This document shows positions 11,298 through 21,900 of a stretch of DNA of 64,000 nt, in pieces. The position numbers and the translations under genes are program-made. This stretch comes from Cinnamomum chago. Taxonomy: Eukaryota > Streptophyta > Magnoliopsida > Laurales > Lauraceae. The DNA lies in NCBI GenBank assembly GCA_038049695.1, contig CP142456.1, forward strand, positions 75,043,422 through 75,107,421. The letters run 5' to 3'. A model generated the notes under the pieces. That model was not told the origin of the DNA, did not search any database, and worked only from the letters and a program-made list of their open reading frames with translations. Every line of letters begins with the position of its first letter. Positions within the stretch are counted from its first letter, which is position 1.

Positions 11298-13233
11298 CAT
11301 ATATATATATATTCGTCTCTTTCGTGGCCACTTAATCAAATCAAATCAAATCATTTTACTTTTATATAATATTTTAAGGTATTTATCTAATATTTATTGG
11401 TGTTTAAAAATGGCATACTTGTCATGTACCACCATTCATCATCATTATTATTACCATCAAACCCTAAATCCCATCTTGCTGTATTGCCACTTCACCACTA
11501 TATGGTGCTTATGTTAATGCGCAACCTCAATATAGAAGATGTTTCAAATTTGCTCCAAATTGAATGTTATATGCCATTCGATTTATATGTATTTATATAT
11601 TATTTACTGATTTTAATTTCAATTTTAACAACCACAATATAATTCATATAAAAAAGGAACAATTTTTTTTTTCAATTTGTTAATATTTAAAAAAAATTAA
11701 TATCATGAATTATGGCACGGGCACATTTTGCTTAGTTTTATGTTTGGTAGGCTTTAGTTCGATTGAAGGTGTTTAGTATTTCAATTCAACCAAAGTTATA
11801 TGCATAAAATGCAAGTAGAAAGTAAAATGGCAGTTGGATCCATTGCCACTGTGTGAACAAAAAGAGGAGTGATTGTTAATGAGTGGAATATAGAAGGGTT
11901 TGAAACAGCCTAAGCCCAAATCCAACATTTTCTGGAAAATTTGTTTTTAGTGGAGGAGCCAATATTTTGTTGCAAGAGGGGCAAGCAATAGTTGACCAAT
12001 AGTGTTTTTAGAGACAGAGGGGAGCGGAATTACTAACAAAGACTATCTATTTAAAATCCGAATCATTTGAAATAAATACCTATTTTAAGTGGGATGTCCC
12101 CAACTTTCCCTCTAATAGGAGTGGCTCCCATCATATGATTGAACACATAATTTATAATGCGATCAATACATTCTTATGCATTATTTATTTGTTTGTTAGT
12201 TTTTTAAAGAGTGAAACTCATGCACCCTTATTCACTAAATGATGCTCCTGCCAATCCGTCAATAACCAACGACAATCTTATGCACTACTCATCAAAATAA
12301 ATAAATAGATAAATCTTTAACAATGAATAAATAAATAAATAATGCATGAGATTGTGTAAATCACATTATTAATTATTTTTCAAATCTTATAGTGGGATCA
12401 ACTCCTATTAAAGTATAAATTTGTGATATACTACTGATGGGGTGGGGTGAGCATTGATTTTGAGAAGTTTGGATTTTCAATAAGCCGGCCTCATTTAAGA
12501 GTTGTTCCACTCTCTTCACTCAACATTAGTAGGAGATCCACACTAAAAAAGTTAACCTTGGACGTTTCCAACCCAAATCAGATTCCGCTCTTCCATTGCT
12601 TTCCCTAGAAAGGTTGCAAAACTAGAGAGAGGGTAAGAATAAGGAGAGCTGTTATTAATCTTTTTTCTTGCCAAATGCACCGAGACTATAGCTATGATTG
12701 TTTCAATGTTTGATTCAACAATGCTAGCGTCATAATCTTCTCTTGCTGGTGATGATAACTTTATTCCTCCCTTTCCAGTATACTAACCATTGGTAGTATC
12801 AGAACCCCATAACATATCATCATTTATCACAAACACACAAAGTAAATCACCAACATTAAAACTAAATACCAAAATCACATATTAATTAACAGGGAAAATA
12901 TTCTCCTCTGGGTGCATTCAGATGGGTTCATAGTCTCTCCTCTAGGTCACTAAAACGGTTGATTTTTATCGGTGAACATTGAAGAGAGATAGAGCACTTT
13001 TATTCACCCAGATTACATTCATAGTTCCAATGTTTTAGTAATATAGCCCATTAACCTGTTTGGTCAATAAGGCTAAGATAATGTGATAACAATGTCAGAA
13101 CTGGTAATGCCAATTGTGGAGAATAAGGAGTTGCTCAATTGGTTATAAATCTGTCTCTGACCAAGCTATCCATACTTCAATCCTTGGATACACTCTGGGG
13201 CGGGCCCAAGAGTGTTACTATTTGGTTTTATTA
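11298..13233. other. Intergenic, no gene recognised
   Basis: AT-rich sequence with no recognisable coding similarity. The longest open frame near 11397-11642 has no family features and looks like chance. Short runs such as repeated AATAAATA near 12310-12340 are present. Confidence 0.5.
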
Positions 13234-13362
13234 TTTAACTTAGAGAAACTCCACTTGGCCCGACTGGGGAGACTGGCTTCCTGAAATCCAATGGCCCTCC
13301 TGGGGGACCGAGCCAGAAGCCAGTCTCCCCAGTCGGGCCATGTAGCACGCCTGTTTAACTTA
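13234..13362. mobile_element. Small foldback MITE with perfect 24-bp arms and 9-bp TSD
   Basis: The arms 13257-13280 and 13316-13339 are perfect reverse complements, beginning GGCCCGACTGGGGAG on the left. They are separated by a 35-base loop. The direct repeat TTTAACTTA occurs at 13234-13242 and 13354-13362, giving an insertion of 111 bp. A 9-bp duplication suggests Mutator-type mobilisation. The outer 14 bases on each side pair poorly. Confidence 0.75.
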
Positions 13363-13923
13363 TTCACTTCTCTTTTCATGTGTGTGGGCTCTAGCTATTG
13401 GGCCTTGGAAAAACCCAAAGACCACCTTTTTACGGGGCATTGACGGGTACGTTCCTGTGAGATCCAATGGATAGATGACAATAAAGCTAAACCTAGTTGG
13501 TCTGGACCAAGATTAAGCGCGGTTAGCAATATGACCAACAATTTTTATCTTTTCGATCCTCAGAGTTTAGTGGCCATACTTGGTACAATTTTAGTTTATT
13601 GCATCAATTTAAGAAAGCAGGCATGTCAAAGAACAAATTCATCTTAGCTTGGGCCCCTTGTGATAACAAAAGATGTCTCCAGGGGTGACACTGTCAATTT
13701 GCCCGTATAAATAGACAGGTGAGTGTCTCACTCATGTCCTTTTTAGCGGAAGGGGTGGACATCCACCATGATGCCCTAGCCCCTAACTCAAAATGAATGC
13801 CTTACATGATATCTATAATTATAAAATATGATTGACAATATGATTAATATAATAATTAACACCATATTATATACTATTAATCATATTCCTTAGTTACATT
13901 ATTAATACACACACAAAACACAC

Positions 13924-14172
13924 ATATTTTAGAGGATTTTACTAAAAAAAATTTATTATATGGGGGTTGTACGAAATAGTATCTTTTTACTCATGTAGCA
14001 TAAAAATATTTCTCCAGTAGTTATAGGGAGTGATGCCAGCGTTGTTAAATTAAAGACGAATGACACCAGCGTCACTCCTCTCAAATATTCGTTTGTGCCG
14101 TTCGAGTTACGAGGCATTATTTCGTGCAACACTCATGTAATGAAAATTTTCCAGTAAAATCCTCTATATTTT
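13924..14172. mobile_element. Small Mutator-like MITE
   Basis: The left end AGAGGATTTTACT (from 13931) is mirrored by AGTAAAATCCTCT at the right end (to 14165). The inverted similarity extends about 30 bp inward. ATATTTT repeats on both sides, at 13924-13930 and 14166-14172. The termini match those of the larger elements at 7038 and in the fragment ending at 26343, so it probably belongs to the same family. Confidence 0.65.
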
Positions 14173-15780
14173 ACTATAGTAGAAACTCGTAAATGCATTC
14201 CATCTTAAAATTGAATACATGATTAAAAATACGACTAGGGGTTTTTTGAGGTGAATGCATTACATCTTAAGATTGAATACATGATTAAAAGTATGACTTG
14301 ATGCTGACATGGCGTCGTTGCTGATGCGTAATTAATCATGATTTCAATTAGATGGTAGGACCCACTTCAGGTTAAGTTAAATAGGAGGATACACTATTAA
14401 AAAGACGACATTCATTTTGATGGATATGAGTAATCATGCTTGTGGGCTATGATGGAGCCACATGAATGTGTTACCCGATTCCTCCAACAACGAGTAGGTC
14501 ACCTGTAGCCAGGTAGAATCTCACGTATTCCTCTGCAAAAGCGGCGTGACTCACAACCCAAGTAGTACAGTTTGGGTCAGCAGTTACTGCGTACGCGCGG
14601 CATTCCACTCGCTATGCACGGAAGGAAAATTTTCTCATGTGAAAGGACAGTTGTGCACGCAAATTCTACAGGCCCCCTTACACACACACAAAAGAAAAGA
14701 AAAGAAGAAAAAAAAAACCATATATGGATCTTGCTTGATCCCACTTTTGATCAGAGCAGCACCTTTGTCACTCTTGTCATCACATAATCGGGTATCTCAT
14801 CTAATTTCTATTTGATTGAATCTCAAAAATATTTATGATTAAAACGCTATTATACTTTATAGCTATTAAATTAAGGGTTGTGACAATATGATGGACCTGA
14901 TTTCCAAGCCAACCCTTTCCATGAAACCTCTCCTATTGGTAGAAACACATTTAGTGGGCCCACGATCTATATCATAAATTAGCAGCAAGCAATATACTCA
15001 TAATATGACATTTTTCAATCTTAAGGGGTTGGCCAAGTGATTAGGTCTACGATTTCTTTCTCTTTCGGAACTAGAGGTCCTGTATCGATCATCGGTCCTC
15101 TTGAACCAAATGTCGAGTCTAGTAGTAATACCATAGGGATTTTATCTGACCTTTCTGTAAGCCCAGATGGATTCGTCCAATCCAAAGGATTGGAAACCTT
15201 CTTTTGGCAAAAAAATAAAATAAATTATGACATTTTCCCACCCACCGAATTATATTATATTAAGCTACGAGGTTTTGGATTCAATTTTGACTGAAAGTTA
15301 CAGCAACTATCTTCTTTATCTCTTTATCATAACCACTAATAACTGCTCTCCACTTTTCTTTTCAAATACTTTGTTTCAATCCAAATTCCATCATTATCTT
15401 TCTACTCCAATTCTTAATTTTTTTTCCATTCTATGATACCAACTCTTGGATTACATAAAATATATATTCAAATTTTTTTCTTGTGCTTTCTTTCTAAAAC
15501 TAGCTACGCGGTTTTTTATAAATTAATATTTAAATTATATAATATTTACAATATCCGTGATACGGGTAGTTATGCTAGTTAGATATTATTAGGTGCTCCT
15601 TCATGAAAGGTAATCTCATGTGAAAAGTCCATCTTACAAAGGGTAGAATCGAAAAAAAAAAAGAAAACATTTCTCTCCAGTCCCGGTCCCAGTCCCAGTC
15701 CCAGTCTCACAGCAATCCCGCGTCGCAACTACGCTAAAAACTTAAAACAAGGAAAGGCGAGGAGCCGTAACTAGTAAGTA
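14173..15780. other. Intergenic and upstream region of SCAMP, no gene seen
   Basis: No conserved coding sequence was recognised. A tRNA-like word (GGGTTGGCCAAGTGATTAGG near 15027) hints at a SINE relic, but no B box or flanking repeat was confirmed. The short open frames have no family features. Confidence 0.45.
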
Positions 15781-15810
15781 AAGTGGACTCCTCATCTCCC
15801 TCCACACACA

Positions 15811-15903
15811 CACTCTCTCTCTCTCTCTCTTTTCACGCATCTTTCGTTTCGTCGGTGCCAGCGAGCAGCCCACAAAAAAACATCTCCCCCCTCTCCTCGC
15901 CCA

Positions 15904-15941
<38 letters not shown>
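15811..15941 (+). promoter_or_regulatory. CT-rich leader and Y-patch of SCAMP
   Basis: Immediately upstream of the SCAMP start codon is a pyrimidine-rich tract with a short (CT)n at about 15811-15830 and a longer one at about 15908-15941. Pyrimidine tracts are common around plant transcription starts and in 5' leaders. A further (CT)n run lies in intron 1 near 16040-16063. The transcription start itself cannot be placed from sequence alone. Confidence 0.45.
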
Positions 15942-15943
<2 letters not shown>

Positions 15944-15960
15944 GTCAAAAGGAGAGAAAG

Positions 15961-18900
15961 ATGCATCGATACAACGATCCGAATCCATTTGATGAAGGGG
16001 AAGTTGCAGTGAATCCCTTCTCGGTAACCGCCCTCAAATCTCTCTCTCTCTCTCTCTCTCTCTAATTTTTTCCTTAATCTCTAAATCCCTTGTTCTTCTT
16101 AGTAGATCCTCTTGAGTGTTCTTTTAGAGAAATGTCATCTTACTTTGCGAGATCGGAGCATTTGGATCTTGGCTGGAAACTCGTAGTTTCTTGTTTTTTC
16201 GAAGATCGAATGCTATCTGTTTGTGGAATTGCAGCTTCTGTTTACTTTGTGCAAATCTAGATCCTCATGTTTTAATCTGTAGTTCTTGATGGCTTAGTCA
16301 CTTGGCATTGCCAAATGCATAAGAATTTTAGAGGTTTGTTCCTAAAATTATTTCAGGATACACAGAAATGGAAGGGTATTTGGGGACAATGTGTTTCTGT
16401 GATGATTCTGTTTCTCATGGCAGAATTGGTTTTTTGATTGGTACTTGCCTAAAATCTTTTAATGAGCTTCTATGTCTAAAATCTTCTGTTGCTCTGAGAT
16501 ATACTTATGGTGGGGGAGGAGATTATAAGTGCTGGATTATCTTTATCTATTTGTTTAGATCGTGTTGGTTTGTTCTATCATGGTGTCACTGATGCAGCAG
16601 TCCTTTGCAGAATGCGGCGGGACCTGGTTCGAATGCAGCAGGACCTGGTTCCAACTCGCGCCTTCCTCCATTGGCGCCGGAGCCCTTGGGTTTTAGCCGC
16701 CAGCATGATGCAACCGTTGACATTCCACTGGATACGATGAATGTATGTTGTATTCTATTCTATCATCCAATTCTTACTAAAATATGCTTGTAGCTAGAAA
16801 CAACTATTTATAAGATGGTGCCTGTGATGTGATTGATGCAGGATCCCAAGAAAAAGGAGAAAGAACTTGCATCTTGGGAAGCAGATTTGAAGAGAAGAGA
16901 AAAGGTTTACTTTTACGACTCTTTCAGTTAAATTATTGTTTCACTAAAGCTGCATTTCGTGGTCTTGCGAGTCGTGGAAGCACTTATTGTGAATAGGAAC
17001 CAACATTTTCTGTGACCTTGCCAGTTGCCACACTATTTTCACCTAGTTTGTTTTTACAGGACATAAAACGGAGGGAAGATGCTGTGTCAAGAGGTTAGTT
17101 TGTTATTAAGTAGGTGCATGTGGCAGCTCCATATTTTCTTACACCTGAAATTTGTGCTTCTCATTCTTGTAAATACAGCTGGAGTCCCTGCTAATGACAA
17201 AAACTGGCCTCCATTCTTTCCAATTATTCATCACGATATTGCAAATGAAATACCGGCCCATGCTCAAAGGTTGCAGTATCTAGCTTTTGCAAGTTGGCTT
17301 GGTATGAAATTGCAAACTTTCCGACCTTTCATTTGGAAGCCTTTGATTGAAATATGTTTACCATTTGCACCTGATAATATTAGTGGATGCTTATCCTTTT
17401 CTTTTTCAAGCTCAAGCCACTGACAAATATTTACATTATCATTTGCTACAGTGCACCATGATTGATATAAGCATTCGCTATCAGAGGCCCAGACCTATTA
17501 AATATGACCATCATTTCTTGAATGTGTTCATATCAGAGTCCCCTTTAATGGCTGCTGAATTGTGCTTGATTCATGTTAGGAATGCTCTATGACAAATTAA
17601 GCTTTAGCTATGGGGCCTCAATCTCATTGAATATGGCCATTATTACTTGGGCATTTATGTCAGGTTCTTTTTTTAATCGGCTGAGCTGTGCTCGAGTCAT
17701 GTTGTGAACGTAGTTCTTTCCTGTAGACACTTTTGCAAACTAACTATATCATGGTAGTCTTGCTCTTTGGTAGGCATTGTACTTTGCCTTGTGTGGAATA
17801 TTGTTGCCATCACTGTTTGTTGGATTAAAGGTGGAGGTAAGCTTCAGTCTCCTAAGTCCTAACAGTATGGATGTGATCTATTTTGGTAAATCCTATTCAG
17901 AGGGTCTTATTCCTATTATAATTTTTGAGAATCTTCACCATCTGGCAGGTGTTAAAATCTTTTTCCTTGCGGCAATTTATGCTTTACTTGGATGTCCTCT
18001 TTCATATGTGCTGTGGTACAGACCTTTGTATCGTGCTATGAGGTAGGCTAATTGCATTTATATTTTTTGGGGTGCTTGTTTCTTCCATGCACACAAGTAA
18101 CTGAATCATTAAGAGCTGTTATGACCAAAGACATTCATTTTCTTGTACCGGCTAAAGACCCATGGGCAGGTACTCTAGGTAGACCTTATGCTTAGGTTAT
18201 TGGTATTCCTGGTTTTAGAGAAGCAACCAGCATGCGGTTGGTGTATTATTTGATATCATCTGAGTGAACTAGTGGCATTATTTATGATAAAAATGATTGA
18301 ATGCCTCTCATTTCTGGACATTGAAAGTTCGTTAGTTGTGCTAAACAGAGGCTAAAACCATTGCATAACACTTATGAACTCACTAAATTTTGCTACTAGC
18401 ATCAATCGCATGTGGAAATAAAAAAAAGGGGAAAAATAGTGTTTCACTACTGCCTTCATTTAACAGTAATCGATTGAATTCATTCTTGAAATGATGCCTA
18501 ATTGCTGTTTCTTATTTACAGGACGGATAGTGCTCTGAACTTTGGCTGGTTTTTCTTGTTGTATTTGGTAATGTTCGACTTAGCGCATCAGATTTAAGCA
18601 TCCTTCTAGATTATTCATTGACTCCTTTTGTGTTAATGACATTTTCTTATTGCAGTTTCACATTGGTTTCTGCATATTTGCTGCTATTGCTCCTCCTATC
18701 ATCTTTCACGGAAAATCATTGACGTAAGTTATTTCTGTTTCCCTTAATCCCAAGGTAAAGGAAAATTCAGTCCTGAACAGTGGTTTATCACCATGACTTT
18801 GCATTGCTTTGGCTTTGATCATAAGGATGGGCCTTTAAACATGCTCAGCTGAACCTAATCCTCTAAATATGCTCTTTATCTTTCTGGGGATTTTAATTTC

Positions 18901-21900
18901 ATTGTAGAGTGTTCTTTCATGGTAATGCATGTGCCATTCTAATATAGCAAGCGTCATTTTCGATGGAAATCCTTTCTTTCACTGGACTTTACTTTCATCC
19001 GAAAAACTCGTTGTTGATCTTAGCAATAAAAACAAGTCAGGGAGGTTTGCTGAGATGCCTATGTTGGTGCCTAAGCCAATGCCTCAGAGTATGGTCCCTG
19101 CTACATGTCTTCTTACCACTGGCTACCACCGACTTGGTTGTTCTCTCATCTCCATGATCCTGAGTGACAGTGTTTAATGAGTTTTTATTTTATCATCTAA
19201 TTTTTAATTTAGGCCTTCTTGTTTGCTTGTTTAGCCATATAGGTTGTGCAAACTATGGGTCTAGGAAATGTAAAGCCCACCTCCTCACTGGATATCCTTA
19301 ACATCCAATCTGGGAAAATTGAACTGAATACACTTTTTTTTGTTAATGTGTTTTCATTTTTATTCATTTTTCTTTTTTTACCTTCATCATTCATACGCCC
19401 TGAGAAGAAAGAAAGAAAGAAAAGGATGAATAGGCACTAGGCTTAAACAGCCATTTGTAACTATAGTGTGCTGTCCATTTCCACCCAGCATTACAATGCA
19501 AGCCAATGTTTGCTAATTCATCTGCCTTGTTGCCTTCTTCATGATCATGGAATTCATATCACGTGAACTTGAGAGTAAAAATTTTACAAATTGTTGACTC
19601 CTTTCTCTGAGTGTGAGGACTGAGAAGCATCTTGTGAACCCTAAAAGAGAAGAGGTACTTGGGACCTAGTTCTCATGGTGTGTCATAATTATTTTTGGCT
19701 ATTGAATTATCTTTTTGTAATCCTTCTTTATATGAAAATTTTCTGATGGGTTACACTTGTTGCTATTGTGGCCTAGGGCCACTGTATCCAAAATTGCTAG
19801 AGCCTATGGGCCTGTCTGGTTAGAGGAATTTTGAGGATTTTTGTTTAAGGAGAATTATTATATCTCCAAATGCTGCACCCAAGTGGTTTCCAGAATGCTC
19901 GAGTGCACTCCAGCATTCGGGAAGTTGGAATTCTCAGAATTCCAAAAGCTAAAGGTGACTTCTGAGGAGGTTGGTTCTTAGAATTCTAGCATTCAAATGG
20001 AGAATTCCAAATGCTGTAAAGAATGATCTGACACTAGCATCAGAACTCCCCTACATTTGCAATTCTTGTTAGAATACCTTCGAACAAACAGGCCCTATGC
20101 ATCCAACATCATATCTCTCATCAGAGGATTGGCATTTTATTGTCACGGACTCACAAAAGAGCACCATTTCCAACTGGTTTCTGTTTCTCTAGTGCTGTCA
20201 TAGCTTAGAGCCTATGCATCCAGCATTATAGCTCTCATCTGAGGGCCAACATTTTGTGGTGTCATAATATACAAATAACCACAAATTCCAACTGTTTTAA
20301 TTTTCTGTAGTGCTGATTGAACGGGAATGACCTGCCAATGTGGAGAATGTATCCATTGTTGATACAATATTTTTCGCAACTTAATCTGGTGATTTGTTTT
20401 AAGGTTTCGTGTTTTCTTATCTGGCTTAGTTTATATTGTTCTTTTGGCTTAGTTTAATCTGGTGATTTCAATCCCATAATTGCTTGAGCATCAAGGTTTT
20501 TGAACTTGGACTCAGGGTGCTACTTGTTCACTCTTGAGTCAGGCCGGCTTGACCGAGCCAGACTTTGTCGCACCTAGAGCCGACATAACTACTAGAAATG
20601 TGAAAAATGCATATAGAAATCTAGAAAAATGAAAATTTCTTTTCTAGAAATTATAGAATTTAAGGACTCACATTATATTTTAATTTTTCTCAATAAGTTT
20701 CAGTGGTCTTTTGTGGATGCCTCGTGTTTAATGTCCTGGTGAATAGTAATCTTGACCTCTGTATATCTTGAAACAAGTTATTTTGATCTTCGAAACTCAC
20801 CCAAATCCTTGTTAGGGACCTCTCACACACTCTTCATATCTTGATTAGTCTGTTCCCGCTCGCCCCCTTCTCTCATCCACGTTAATGCACTTCTAAAGGA
20901 GCATGAGAACAACTTTTAACAGGTTGGAACCTGTTCTGCCACCTCCGAAGTCCCAACGGAGGTGTGTTTACTGCTGCACCATTGCAGGAAAGACTTGAGT
21001 GCGGCCTCTTGAGAGTCACTTCTGTAAATATTCAATCGCAATAACTGCTCTACTATTTGAGTATATTCTGACATAGGTCCAAGCTTTAGCTCAGTTGGTT
21101 ATGACATGGGTGTGTGTGTTTAGTTCAAGCCCCCTCATGGCAAGTGGGAAAAAAAATGCTCTACTATTTGAGTATGTTCTGAATTCTGATAAATTGCAAC
21201 TTCTTAAAGAACATTCTTAAGTGATGGTGTTGTTTGGTTTGAGAAGTCATGGCACCCCCGGAGTTATATCTGGAATTAATTTTACTGCGCTTATGCTTTT
21301 GCTGTTTCTTTACAGAATCATAGCGATCTGCATGCTCTTTTTTCTGTATCCATTGTTATTTTTTGGGTCCCACAATCATCTACTGCTAACATTCAAAATC
21401 ATGTGAAACTGATGTGAGAATACCTTTCTTTCAGGGGGATTCTTGCAGCAATTGATGTCTTCTCAGATCATGTGTTTGTGGGGGTAAGTTGTGCAATGCT
21501 TTCATTTTCAGCATTCAAGATCTTTTGGTGTGTGCGCGCGCACGCTCCTTCAATGATAATTTTAGAAACTTCCATCTTACGCAGCTCACGACAACCAACC
21601 AAAAGAGCATTCATTTTAGATTCATTAGCATCTAGAGAATCTATCGGCTCAGAAAATTTCCTTACAGTAGTGCCATTCCAGTCTCTAATGACACCTCCGA
21701 TACCACCTCTTCCAATGGCTTGAACATAACTTCCATCAAAGTTTAATTTGAGAAAACCCTCAGGAGGACCTTTCCAAGAAACACTATTTAAAAATTTAGA
21801 GACCCACCCACCTTGAAAATGAGCTGCCCTTGATCTACTTAAATCCTCCAGACACACCCCTTTAAACTCTTGTCTTAAAAACACCCACTCTGAAACAGAC

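Noticed and set aside
13115-13220. Possible SINE (GGAGTTGCTCAATTGGTTA)
   Set aside because: The A-box-like word is present, but the B box is weak and no A-tail or target duplication was found.
15783-15992. Open frame across the CT-rich tract before SCAMP
   Set aside because: Low-complexity Ser/Leu translation of (CT)n. The true SCAMP start (15961) is in another frame and matches the family N-terminus.
17777-18046. Open frame reading through SCAMP exons 6-7 and the intron between
   Set aside because: It reads exon 6 out of frame. The correct frame gives [20 protein letters not shown] with GT-AG borders, matching SCAMPs.
21074-21140. tRNA-like sequence TAGCTCAGTTGGTTATGAC
   Set aside because: It has A and B boxes, but also a poly(A) tail and a 26-bp target duplication, and no cloverleaf. 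It is a SINE, not a tRNA gene. The same reasoning applies to 1887-1983 and 6815-6997.
21468-21884. 138-residue open frame as a host gene
   Set aside because: The residues match the RNase H domain of plant LINEs. Upstream sequence has stops and the last catalytic acidic residue is lost, so it is a retrotransposon remnant.
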